From Streptomyces sp. Tu6071 (GTDB lineage Bacteria; Actinomycetota; Actinomycetes; Streptomycetales; Streptomycetaceae): DNA of 64,000 bases. Positions 16,505-24,641 of the stretch are shown here, in pieces. Numbering within the stretch: the stretch's first letter is position 1; every line of letters starts with the position of its first letter. The stretch spans positions 4,734,945 to 4,798,944 of the forward strand of contig NZ_CM001165.1 in assembly GCF_000213055.1 (NCBI RefSeq). The letters are read 5' to 3'. The position numbers and the translations under genes were made by a program. The notes under the pieces are model-generated. The model was not told the DNA's origin. It searched no databases and saw nothing but the letters and a program-made list of their open reading frames with translations.

Positions 16505-17135
16505 CAACATCTCTTTCGCCTCGACGGCAGGGCTGGGAATAGAGATCCCCGGGTGGAACTGGCCGCGACTGTACCCGCCGGTTCGTGCGGCCGACAATCT
16601 TCCCGGGGTTTCACCACCTGGGGAAAAGGGCATTCGAGCGGGTTTTGGCAAAGAGCGGGCGGTGTGACGGAGAGTTGTTCGGGCCGTTTTCGATTTCTCC
16701 GTAGCGGCGTGTCCGGTCATGGCCCACGCCTGGCGGCTGGATGCGGGACCGTGCGCGGGGCGACGCGGGCGCAAGGCCGCTGGTAGGCGGCCGGTACGGA
16801 GGGAAAAGCGGGGGCGCGGGGCGGCGCTGGGGCTTCCGCGCGGCGCGTACGAGGCACCGGGACGCCCCGATGACGCCTCGTGCCGTGGGCGGGGCGGGCG
16901 TGTCGCGGCGGTGCGGGGCGGCGGCGGAGGCGCGGGAGGTGTGGGGGAAGTGTGCGGATGTCGGGGGAGCGGGCCGGGCGGCCCCGCCGGGCGGGCTCCT
17001 GCGGCGACCGCGCCACCGTGCCGTGCGGCTGACGGCGCGGTGGGCGGCGGCCTCGGAGCGGCTCCGTTTCCCGCGGGGAGTTTTCCCCGGCCGCGCGGCG
17101 GAAAAACGGGGACTGCCGGCGGGGAAAGGGGACTG
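16505..17135. other. Long upstream region of the M23 gene, no gene seen
   Basis: 631 bp between the deaminase stop and the M23 start, both on the minus strand. The part nearest the M23 gene (16505-16700) is less GC-rich than its surroundings and could hold the promoter and a long 5' leader. I looked for the conserved cores of the c-di-AMP (ydaO) riboswitch that precedes some actinobacterial wall hydrolases and did not find them. A short hairpin CGGGGA-GTTT-TCCCCG at 17074-17089 lies after the deaminase gene and may help termination. Confidence 0.45.
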
Positions 17136-17537
17136 TCAGGGTTCCTGGTGTTCCGCCCATACATATGTGTGGGGGAGGAGTTCGCGTACCGGCACGGCAC
17201 GCACCCCGTCTCCGGCCCCCGGAACGAGCACCTCGATCTCCGGCCACAGGTCGAGCAGCGTCTGGCGGCAGCGCCCGCACGGCGGGAGCACCCCGCGTCC
17301 CCGGTCACCGACTGCGACGATCCGCACGAGCGGCGCCGCCCCCTCGGCCACGGCGGCGCCGAGCACGACGAGTTCGGCGCAGGGTCCGCCGGTGAAGTGG
17401 TGCACGTTCACGCCGGTGACGACGCGGCCCTCCGCGTCGCGGGCGGCGGCGGCCACCGAGTGGTTGTCGTCCGTGCCGAGCCGCGCGGCGAGCGCGGTGG
17501 CGGCCTGGAGCAGGGCGGGGTCGGGGTTCTCCGTCAT
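17136..17537 (-). CDS. Cytidine deaminase-family protein
   Basis: 133 residues with the zinc-dependent cytidine deaminase fold. C53-A-E55 supplies one zinc ligand and the catalytic Glu, and P-C87-G-R-C90-RQ supplies the other two ligands. This is the homotetrameric CDA/blasticidin-deaminase class, converting (deoxy)cytidine to uridine. It starts 10 bp after the stop of DUF5691, so it is the third gene of the SWIM operon and would share its damage-type promoter. That placement hints at a nucleotide-salvage or base-modification role within the system, but simple pyrimidine salvage is also possible. The exact substrate is not settled by the motifs. Confidence 0.85.
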   Translation of the reverse strand: MTENPDPALLQAATALAARLGTDDNHSVAAAARDAEGRVVTGVNVHHFTGGPCAELVVLGAAVAEGAAPLVRIVAVGDRGRGVLPPCGRCRQTLLDLWPEIEVLVPGAGDGVRAVPVRELLPHTYVWAEHQEP

Positions 17538-17547
17538 GGACGCCACG

Positions 17548-19191
17548 CTAGGGCGTGTCCGTGGGTGACGCACCGTCCAATTCGGCGCGCATCTCCGCGC
17601 GCAGGCGCAGTGTGGCGAGGAGCCGGTGGAAGACGTCGGTCCAGTAGAGGCCCGCGGCGGGTTTGCTGTCCTCGTTCTCCTCGAAGGAGCCGATGAGTTT
17701 CTCCAGGTGAGGGGCCTCCGCCGGGTCGAGACAGCGCTCGGCCAGTCCCATGACGCCGCTGAAGCTCCACGGATAACTGCCCGCGTCGCGGGCGATGTTG
17801 AGCGCGTCCACGACCGCCCGGCCCAGCTCGGCCGGCCACGGGGTGGCGCAGCCGCTGAGCAACTGGAACGCCTCCGACAGCCCGTTCGCTGCGAGGAAAC
17901 CGGCCACCCACGCGGCCCGTTCCCCGGCGGGCAGCGCGGCGAGCAGCCTGGCCCGCTCCGCGAGCGCCGTCGCGCCCTGCTCCGCGCCGACCGGCGAACC
18001 GAGCAGTGCCCGCGACCACTCCGCGTCCCCCTGCCGCACGGCCGCCCTGCACCACGCGGCGTGCAACTCCTCGCGCCAGCCCTCCGCGACAGGCCGCGCG
18101 ACGAGCTGCGCCGGTGAGGCACCGCCGAAGTGCTCCGGCCACACCGCGAGCGGCGCCGCCTCGACGACCTGCCCGAACCACCACGCGCGCTCCCCGCGCC
18201 CGGCCGGTGGCTTCGCCACGACGCCGTCGTGCTCCATAGCGGCATCGCACGCGCGCGGCGCCTCCACGGCTATCGCGCCCGCCTCCGCCGCTGTCGACTC
18301 CGCCCCGTCCGGGCCGACGCACGCGCGGGCCCGCTCCGCCATGCGCGCGGCGAGCGCCGAGCCGGTGAGAGAGGAGAGGAGTTCGGCCGCGAGCGCACGG
18401 ACATTGCGGCCGCGGTCGTCGAGCGCCGCTTCGAGGAAGGGCTCGTCGGCTTCCGAGAGCCCCGGCCGCAGGCAGTCGAGGAAGAGGAGCCGGTCCTCGG
18501 CCCGCTCCTTGGCCCACGTCGGGCCGAGCAGCGCCCGCGCCCGCTCGGGCTCGCTCTCGCGCACCCGGGCGAGCAGGGCGACGCGCTCGGCGAACAGCCC
18601 CTCGCCCCACAGCCGTTCGTCGTCCTCGGGGGCGCTCGTCGCGGCCTCGTGCGCGGGCGGTGCCACGATCGTGCGGCGCACGAAGGACCACTCGCGGTTC
18701 TGCTCCGCGAGCCACCGCCCCCGTACCCCGGCGAAAGCGAGCACGGCGGGGCGCAGATCGGTGCGGCCCCGGGCCGCGTCGAGCAGCGCGGGGAGGTGCT
18801 CGGGCGGGGGCGCGTAGCCGTGCGCGTTGGCACGCTCCAGCCACTGCGGGAGCAGTTCGGTCAGGTCGGGGGCGCTGCCGCGCTGGTCCCCGCGCGCGCC
18901 GAGCAGTTGCCCGAGCCGTCGCCGCGCCGCCTCGGGGAGCGGCGGCCTGGCCTCGGCCGCCACGGCCGCGGGCAGGGGCGCGGCGGCTGCGGGCAGCAGG
19001 CCCGCCCGGCGCCGTACGGTCCGCAGCGCCGCCTCGTCGAGCAGCGCGCCGGGGCCGTGCGCGCCGTCCGCGCCGGTGAAGGGCCGCCGGTCGGTGCCGA
19101 GGAGGGCCGTCGTGACCAGGTCCTCCCAGTCCGGGCCGGATTCCGGGGACCGGGGCGGCGTGCGGGGGGCTGGGGTGGGGGTGACGCTCAT
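17548..19191 (-). CDS. DUF5691 family protein (SWIM operon partner)
   Basis: 547 residues starting MSVTPTP at 19191; the longer in-frame extension is an Arg/Thr repeat shadow and is rejected. It begins with a WEDLVTTALLGTDRRPF segment characteristic of the DUF5691 family found beside SWIM-domain genes. The rest is all-helical and repeat-like, with many short Ala/Leu/Arg helices reminiscent of HEAT-type arrays (WAKERAEDRLLFLDCL, LEAALDDRGRNVRALAAELL). There is no catalytic motif. It starts 22 bp after the SWIM gene stop. It is probably a scaffold or regulatory subunit working with the SWIM protein and, across the divergent promoter, with MoxR/DUF5682/VWA. Confidence 0.75.
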   Translation of the reverse strand: MSVTPTPAPRTPPRSPESGPDWEDLVTTALLGTDRRPFTGADGAHGPGALLDEAALRTVRRRAGLLPAAAAPLPAAVAAEARPPLPEAARRRLGQLLGARGDQRGSAPDLTELLPQWLERANAHGYAPPPEHLPALLDAARGRTDLRPAVLAFAGVRGRWLAEQNREWSFVRRTIVAPPAHEAATSAPEDDERLWGEGLFAERVALLARVRESEPERARALLGPTWAKERAEDRLLFLDCLRPGLSEADEPFLEAALDDRGRNVRALAAELLSSLTGSALAARMAERARACVGPDGAESTAAEAGAIAVEAPRACDAAMEHDGVVAKPPAGRGERAWWFGQVVEAAPLAVWPEHFGGASPAQLVARPVAEGWREELHAAWCRAAVRQGDAEWSRALLGSPVGAEQGATALAERARLLAALPAGERAAWVAGFLAANGLSEAFQLLSGCATPWPAELGRAVVDALNIARDAGSYPWSFSGVMGLAERCLDPAEAPHLEKLIGSFEENEDSKPAAGLYWTDVFHRLLATLRLRAEMRAELDGASPTDTP

Positions 19192-19213
19192 GAGGTCTCC
19201 GATCCGGGGGAGT

Positions 19214-20650
19214 TCAGCGCAGGGCGAGGAGCGGGGCGGGTGTCCGCGGGTGGGCGGTGGCTCGCTCCGTACGGTCCGTGTGCTCCGTACGGTCCGCGTG
19301 CTCCGTACCGTCCGTGCCGTCCGCGTGCTCGGCTCCGTCCGGCTCCCAGGCCGCCAGGGGCTGGAAGCCGCGGTGGCCGCACTCGCCGAAGACACGCAGG
19401 GGGTGTCCGCCCGAGGTGGCCAGGAGGCGCCACAGGCCCGAGGTGCTGGTGAAGGCGCGGGGGAGGGGGAGTGCGGTACCCGTCGACGGCTCGGCGAGCT
19501 GCCAGCCGTCCGGGCCGCGCACCGGTATGACGCCGTCGAGCGTGACGGGCCAGGAGTCGAGCCACGGGTCCTCGGCGAGCAGCGCCCCGTACCGCTCCGC
19601 CGCCTCCGCGAGCGGCAGCCCGCGCGGCCGGTCCGCGACCGGCACCACGGGGCCGAAGCGCTCGCCCAGCGTCGCGCGCGGCCGTGCCGGGTGGAAGCGC
19701 AACTCCGCGTCCAGGCCGAGGCCCACGGGCAGGCTCACCTCGGGCGCCGCACCGGCGGCCCCGTAGGAGAGGAGCAGCGCGGTGCGCCCCGTGCGTGTGC
19801 CGTGGAGCCAGATGCGGCGCGTCGTCAGAGAGCCCTCCTGCGTGTCGTACTGGCCCAGCACGAGCCACACATCGCGCTCGCCCTCGGGCGGGGGCGCGGT
19901 CTCGGGCAGGCCGAGGCGGCGCGCGACCGTCGCGGCGAGCGGCGCGGGCAGCGACTCGCGCTGCGCCCAGCCCCGTACAAGCAGGTGGAGCAGGGCGCTC
20001 TCCTCCAGGAGCCGCACCGGCCAGCCCGGGCCCGAGCCCGGTATCGCGCCGAGTTCGCGGACGCGTGTGGCGAGGCCCTTGGCCTGCGCGTCGACCATCC
20101 GCGCCGCCGTCTCCTCCCACATCCCGTACCCCGCCCGCTCGGCGGAGGCGAGCCCGCCGCGCAGCAGGTCGGCGAGGCGCTGCTCCAGCTCGCGCGCGCC
20201 CGCCGTGACCCGCTCGGCCCGCCGTTCCGCGCGCTTCCGCGCGGCCTCCGGGTCCGCCTTCTCCGCGGAACCCGCACCCGTGTTGCCCGCGCTCTTCTCA
20301 GCCCGCGCGCGCCGCTTCTCGAGCCACTGCCCGGCCCACTCCGGCGGCTCCCCGGCCGGTACCGCGCCGGGACCGGCCGACCAGAGCAGCAGCAGCCCGA
20401 GCACGTGCTTGCACGGGAACTTGCGGCTCGGGCACGAGCACGCGTACGCCGGGCCCGCGACATCGGCCAGCGCCTGGTACGGCTTGCTGCCGCTGCCCTT
20501 GCACAGCCCCCACACCACCCCCTCCTCCGTCGTCCCCGTCCCCGACCACGGTCCCGCCGTGCCGAGCTTGCTTCCCGCCTTGCGCGACGGCGCGTCCGGT
20601 GCCAGCGAGAGCACCTGTTCCGCCGTCCAGCGAACCCCCTGCGAAGTCAT
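19214..20650 (-). CDS. SWIM zinc-finger protein
   Basis: 478 residues. The SWIM motif C71-S-C73-x6-C80-K-H82 is intact and lies in a Pro/Lys-rich loop. SWIM domains bind DNA or proteins, and in bacteria often accompany SWI2/SNF2 or MoxR ATPases. A helical charged region (about 110-170) follows, then a long alpha/beta region without recognised motif. The tail contains repeats of Asp-Gly-Thr/Glu-His-Ala-Asp-Arg-Thr encoded by short GTACGGTCCGTG repeats (19264-19345). The ATG is only 7 nt after the TACGTT -10 box of a damage-type promoter, so its mRNA is predicted to be leaderless. Confidence 0.85.
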   Translation of the reverse strand: MTSQGVRWTAEQVLSLAPDAPSRKAGSKLGTAGPWSGTGTTEEGVVWGLCKGSGSKPYQALADVAGPAYACSCPSRKFPCKHVLGLLLLWSAGPGAVPAGEPPEWAGQWLEKRRARAEKSAGNTGAGSAEKADPEAARKRAERRAERVTAGARELEQRLADLLRGGLASAERAGYGMWEETAARMVDAQAKGLATRVRELGAIPGSGPGWPVRLLEESALLHLLVRGWAQRESLPAPLAATVARRLGLPETAPPPEGERDVWLVLGQYDTQEGSLTTRRIWLHGTRTGRTALLLSYGAAGAAPEVSLPVGLGLDAELRFHPARPRATLGERFGPVVPVADRPRGLPLAEAAERYGALLAEDPWLDSWPVTLDGVIPVRGPDGWQLAEPSTGTALPLPRAFTSTSGLWRLLATSGGHPLRVFGECGHRGFQPLAAWEPDGAEHADGTDGTEHADRTEHTDRTERATAHPRTPAPLLALR

Positions 20651-20657
20651 GCCGCCC

Positions 20658-20680
20658 AACGTAGGACGCGCCACTGACAA
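20658..20680 (-). promoter_or_regulatory. RecA-NDp (PafBC-type) promoter of the SWIM operon
   Basis: Read on the minus strand: TTGTCAGTG (20680-20672), 8 nt, TACGTT (20663-20658), a perfect fit to TTGTCRGTG-N8-TAnnnT. The SWIM start codon follows after 7 nt, predicting a leaderless transcript. The motif is one arm of the 11-bp inverted repeat shared with the divergent promoter. Confidence 0.75.
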
Positions 20681-20716
20681 TCCGTCATTACCGCAGGTCA
20701 GAGCGATTGTCAGTGG
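20671..20716. repeat. 11-bp inverted repeat between divergent SWIM and MoxR operons
   Basis: CCACTGACAAT (20671-20681) and ATTGTCAGTGG (20706-20716) are perfect complements separated by 24 bp. Each arm is the upstream box of a damage-type promoter pointing outward, so both operons can be switched by one activator bound between them. Confidence 0.85.
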
Positions 20717-20729
20717 GGTGGTGCAGGGT
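20707..20729 (+). promoter_or_regulatory. RecA-NDp (PafBC-type) promoter of the MoxR operon
   Basis: TTGTCAGTG (20707-20715), 8 nt, then CAGGGT (20724-20729). The upstream box is perfect; the -10 differs from TAnnnT only at its first base. The MoxR ATG at 20766 has a conventional leader with AAGGGGG about 10 nt upstream. Slightly less certain than the other three sites because of the -10 mismatch. Confidence 0.6.
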
Positions 20730-20765
20730 GGAACACGCATCCGAACCGAAGGGGGAATCGGCTCC

Positions 20766-21950
20766 ATGGCCCTGCCCGCACAGCGAAGCGCCGACGAGCG
20801 CCCGCGCACCACGACCGGCACCACGACGGGCCCCGCGAACGGCCCCGCGCAGGACGCGCCGGACCAAGCGCCCGAGGCCCTGCGCCCGCACGCCGAGGAC
20901 GCCTTCGCCGACGAACTCGCGGCCCTCGCGGCCCAGGACGACCGCCCGCGCCCGGCGCGCTGGCGCCTCTCGCCGTGGGCCGTCGCGACCTACCTGCTCG
21001 GCGGCACGCTCCCCGACGGCACTGTCATCACCCCCAAGTACGTGGGCCCGCGCCGCATCGTCGAGGTCGCCGTCACGACCCTCGCGACCGACCGCGCCCT
21101 CCTCCTGCTCGGCGTTCCGGGGACCGCCAAGACGTGGGTCTCCGAGCACCTCGCCGCCGCCGTCAGCGGCGACTCGACCCTCCTCGTGCAGGGCACGGCG
21201 GGCACCTCGGAGGAGGCCATCCGGTACGGGTGGAACTACGCCCAGCTCCTCGCGCACGGCCCCAGCCGCGACGCCCTCGTGCCGAGCCCCGTCATGCGCG
21301 CCATGTCCGAGGGCATGACCGCGCGGGTCGAGGAGCTGACCCGCATCCCGGCCGACGTCCAGGACACCCTTATTACGATCCTCTCGGAAAAGACCCTTCC
21401 CATCCCGGAGTTGGGCACCGAGACGCAGGCCGTGGGCGGGTTCAACCTCATCGCGACCGCGAACGACCGCGACCGGGGCGTCAACGACCTCTCCAGTGCG
21501 CTCCGCCGCCGCTTCAACACGGTCGTCCTGCCGCTCCCCGAGAGCGTCGAGGCCGAGGTCGACATCGTCTCGCGCCGCGTCGAGCAGCTCGGCCGCTCCC
21601 TCGAACTCCCCGAGGTCCCGGCGGGCGCCGAGGAGATCCGCCGCGTCGTCACGGTCTTCCGCGAGCTGCGGGACGGGATCACGGCGGACGGCCGCACGAA
21701 GGTCAAGACGCCCAGCGGCACGCTCTCCACGGCCGAGGCGATCTCCGTCGTCACCGGCGGCCTCGCCCTCGCCGCGCACTTCGGGGACGGGGTGCTGCGC
21801 CCCTCGGACGTCGCCGCCGGGATTCTCGGCGCGGTCGTACGGGACCCGGCGGCCGACCGCGTCGTGTGGCGCGAGTACCTGGAGGCCGTCGTCCGCGAGC
21901 GCGAGGGGTGGCAGGACTTCTACCGGGCCTGCCGCGAGGTGAGCGCATGA
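20766..21950 (+). CDS. MoxR-type AAA+ ATPase
   Basis: 394 residues from ATG 20766. A disordered Thr/Pro/Ala head of about 40 residues precedes the AAA+ core. Walker A is GVPGTAKT (116-123), and the motor continues with VQGTAGTSEEAIRYGWNY, a Walker-B-like segment before EELTRIPADVQDTLI, sensor 1 in LIATANDRDRG and the arginine-finger region ALRRRFNTV. MoxR ATPases remodel proteins together with a VWA-domain partner, as here (25 kb gene). The stop overlaps the DUF5682 start (ATGA). It is divergent from the SWIM operon with a shared inverted-repeat promoter. Confidence 0.92.
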   Translation: MALPAQRSADERPRTTTGTTTGPANGPAQDAPDQAPEALRPHAEDAFADELAALAAQDDRPRPARWRLSPWAVATYLLGGTLPDGTVITPKYVGPRRIVEVAVTTLATDRALLLLGVPGTAKTWVSEHLAAAVSGDSTLLVQGTAGTSEEAIRYGWNYAQLLAHGPSRDALVPSPVMRAMSEGMTARVEELTRIPADVQDTLITILSEKTLPIPELGTETQAVGGFNLIATANDRDRGVNDLSSALRRRFNTVVLPLPESVEAEVDIVSRRVEQLGRSLELPEVPAGAEEIRRVVTVFRELRDGITADGRTKVKTPSGTLSTAEAISVVTGGLALAAHFGDGVLRPSDVAAGILGAVVRDPAADRVVWREYLEAVVREREGWQDFYRACREVSA

Positions 21951-24574
21951 GCCGCCCGAAGGCCGCGCCGCTGCTCCTCGGGGTGCGCCACCACGGCCCC
22001 GGCTCGGCGCGCGCGGTGCGGGCCGCGCTCGACGCGGCGCGTCCCGCCGTCGTCCTGATCGAGGGCCCGCCCGAGGCCGACGCGCTCGCCCCGCTCGCCG
22101 CGGACCCCGGCCTGCGCCCGCCCGTCGCGCTCCTCGCCCACCTCGTCGACGAGCCCGCGCGCTCCGCCTTCTGGCCCTTCGCCGCCTTCTCGCCCGAGTG
22201 GACGGCCCTGCGCTGGGCCGCCGCGCACGAGGTCCCCGTCCGCTTCATCGACCTTCCGGCGGCCAACAGCCTCGCGATGCGGGACGAGGAGGAGCGCGAG
22301 CCGGCGGACGGCGAGGGGGACGGGGACGGGCAGGAGGTACGGGAGGACGACACTCCGGCCCAGGACGCGGTCCGCCCCGGCGACGCGGGCTCCGGCGACG
22401 CGGGCTCCGGCGACGCGGGCTCCGGCGACGCGGGCTCCGGTGACGCGGGCTCCGGTGACGCGGGCTCGGGCCATGCGGACGGCGACGCGGCCCCGGCGGC
22501 CGTGCGGATCGATCCCGTCGCCGTACTCGCGGAGACGGCCGGGTACGACGACCCGGAGCGCTGGTGGGAGGACGTCGTCGAGCACCGGAGCGGCCCGGCG
22601 GGGGAGGGCGCGGAGGCTGAGGGCGATGCCGAACCCCCGTACCCCTTCGGCGCCTTCGCCGCGCTCGCGGAGGCGATGACGGCGCTGCGCGAGCGGTACG
22701 CGGACGGCGGGCACCCGCAGGACGCGGTGCGCGAGGCGCACATGCGGCTGTGCCTGCGCGCCGCCGAGAAGGAGTTCGGGCCCGAGGCGGTGGCCGTCGT
22801 GTGCGGTGCCTGGCACGTACCGGCGCTGGCCACGCGCGTCCCGCTCGCCACCGACCGCGCGGCGCTGCGCGGTCTGCCCAAGGCGAAGACCGCGCTGACG
22901 TGGGTGCCGTGGACGCACCGCAGGCTCGCGCGGGCGAGCGGCTACGGCGCGGGCATCGAGTCGCCCGGTTGGTACGGGCACCTTTTCGCCGCCCCCGACC
23001 GGCCCGTCGAGCGGTGGCTCACGAAGGTCGCCGGGCTCCTGCGTGAGGAGGACAAGCACGTCTCCTCGGCGCACGTCATCGAGGCGGTACGGCTCGCCGA
23101 GACGCTCGCCGTCATGCGCGGGCGCCCGCTCGCGGGGCTCGGCGAGACGATGGACGCGGTGCGCTCCGTCATGTGCGAGGGCTCCGACGTGCCGCTCGCG
23201 CTCGTGCACGACCGGCTCGTCGTCGGCGACGTGCTCGGCGAAGTCCCCGACAGCGCGCCCGCGATGCCGCTCCAGCGCGACCTGACCCGCCTCCAGCGCG
23301 CCCTGCGCCTCAAGCCGGAGGCCCTGGAGCGCACCCTCGAACTCGACCTGCGCAAGGACAACGACGTCGCCCGCAGCGGCCTCCTGCACCGGCTGCGGCT
23401 GCTCGGCGTCGACTGGGGCGTCCCGGCCGCCTCGCCCGGCAGCACGGGGACGTTCCGCGAGACGTGGACGCTGCGCTGGGACCCCGAACTCGCGGTCCGG
23501 GTCGCCGAGGCGGGCATCTGGGGCACGACGGTCCTGGGCGCCGCCGAGGCCCGCGCGAGCGCGCGGGCGGCGGAGGCGAAGCGGCTCGGCGAGATCACCG
23601 CGCTCGTCGAGGCGTGCCTGCCCGCCGCGCTGAGCGAGTCGCTCCCGCATGTGATGCGCGCGCTCGCGGACCTCGCCGCGCTCGACACGGACGTGGCTCG
23701 CCTCGCCGAGGCGCTGCCCGCCCTCGTCCGCACCCTGCGGTACGGCGACGTGCGCGGCACCGACACCGGCGCCCTCACCGAGGTCGCCGCGGGGCTCGCC
23801 GAACGCGTCTTCGTCGGCCTCCCTCCGGCCTGCGCGGGCCTGGACGAGGAGGGCGCGGAGGCGGTCCGCAAGCACTTGGACGCGGTGCACGGGGCGGTCG
23901 GTCTCCTCGCGGACTCCCTGGAGTCCGGGGCATCGAAGTCCGGTGCTGCGGCGGGGAGTTCGGCGGTCGGTGACGCGCCGGGCGAGGGCTCCGGGACGGG
24001 CTCCGGGGTGGGCTCGGGGTCGGGCGCTCCCGCCCCGGTCCTCCCGCACGACGGCCTGCGGCGGCGCTGGTACGGGGTGCTCCGGCGGATCGCCGGGCGG
24101 GACTCGGCGGCCGGGGTGGTGCGGGGCCGGTGCGCGCGGCTGCTGCTCGACGTGGGCGAGTGGGAGCAGGAGGAGGCGGCGCGGGTCATGGGGCTCGCGC
24201 TCTCGCCGGGGACGGCCCCGGCCGAGGCGGCGGCGTGGATCGACGGTTTCGTCGGCGGCGGGGCGCCGGGCGGCGGTCTGCTGCTCGTGCACGACGAGCG
24301 GCTGCTCGGGCTCGTGGACGAGTGGCTCGTACGGGTCCCCCCGGCCGCGTTCACGGATGTGCTGCCGCTGCTGCGGCGCACCTTCTCCGCGTACGAACCG
24401 GCCGTGCGCCGCTCGCTCGGCGAGCTGGTGAGGCGCGGGCCCGGCGGCGGGACACGGGACGGCGGCGGGCCCGGGGTGAGCGGGACGGTGCCCGGCTTCG
24501 GGACGGGGCTCGACGAGGCGCGCGCCGCGGCGGTCGTGCCGGTGGTGCTGCGGCTCCTGGGGCGGGCGGCGTGA
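21947..24574 (+). CDS. DUF5682 family protein
   Basis: 875 residues, start overlapping the MoxR stop by 4 bp. The N-terminal domain (LLLGVRHHGPGSARAVRAAL, VVLIEGPPEADAL) is a compact alpha/beta fold resembling TraB/ChaN-like families and probably binds a ligand or metal through its HH pair. An acidic linker holds six Gly-Asp-Ala-Gly-Ser repeats encoded by a 15-bp minisatellite (22379-22468). The central part has a second conserved block (VVCGAWHVPAL) and the C-terminal 400 residues are helical. It always travels with MoxR and VWA genes, so it is presumably a subunit or substrate of that complex. No enzymatic activity is established. Confidence 0.8.
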   Translation: MSRPKAAPLLLGVRHHGPGSARAVRAALDAARPAVVLIEGPPEADALAPLAADPGLRPPVALLAHLVDEPARSAFWPFAAFSPEWTALRWAAAHEVPVRFIDLPAANSLAMRDEEEREPADGEGDGDGQEVREDDTPAQDAVRPGDAGSGDAGSGDAGSGDAGSGDAGSGDAGSGHADGDAAPAAVRIDPVAVLAETAGYDDPERWWEDVVEHRSGPAGEGAEAEGDAEPPYPFGAFAALAEAMTALRERYADGGHPQDAVREAHMRLCLRAAEKEFGPEAVAVVCGAWHVPALATRVPLATDRAALRGLPKAKTALTWVPWTHRRLARASGYGAGIESPGWYGHLFAAPDRPVERWLTKVAGLLREEDKHVSSAHVIEAVRLAETLAVMRGRPLAGLGETMDAVRSVMCEGSDVPLALVHDRLVVGDVLGEVPDSAPAMPLQRDLTRLQRALRLKPEALERTLELDLRKDNDVARSGLLHRLRLLGVDWGVPAASPGSTGTFRETWTLRWDPELAVRVAEAGIWGTTVLGAAEARASARAAEAKRLGEITALVEACLPAALSESLPHVMRALADLAALDTDVARLAEALPALVRTLRYGDVRGTDTGALTEVAAGLAERVFVGLPPACAGLDEEGAEAVRKHLDAVHGAVGLLADSLESGASKSGAAAGSSAVGDAPGEGSGTGSGVGSGSGAPAPVLPHDGLRRRWYGVLRRIAGRDSAAGVVRGRCARLLLDVGEWEQEEAARVMGLALSPGTAPAEAAAWIDGFVGGGAPGGGLLLVHDERLLGLVDEWLVRVPPAAFTDVLPLLRRTFSAYEPAVRRSLGELVRRGPGGGTRDGGGPGVSGTVPGFGTGLDEARAAAVVPVVLRLLGRAA
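22379..22468. repeat. Six 15-bp tandem repeats in the DUF5682 gene
   Basis: Six in-frame copies of GGCGACGCGGGCTCC (the last two with GGTGAC, the final one ending TCG), encoding a Gly-Asp-Ala-Gly-Ser linker. Near-perfect identity indicates recent expansion and likely length variation. Confidence 0.85.
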
Positions 24575-24641
24575 GGAGCGGCGCGGGTGCGGGGGCGGGT
24601 GTGACGGTGCGGGACACGGAGACGGAGAAGGGGCGGAACGC

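Noticed and set aside
16505..17135. c-di-AMP riboswitch upstream of the M23 peptidase gene
   Set aside because: Such riboswitches precede some Streptomyces wall hydrolases, so I looked for their conserved cores on the minus strand and found none. The same holds for the 209 bp before the NlpC/P60 gene.
17136..17537. Blasticidin S deaminase resistance gene
   Set aside because: The zinc motifs do not distinguish it from ordinary cytidine deaminases, and the operon context gives no antibiotic cluster.
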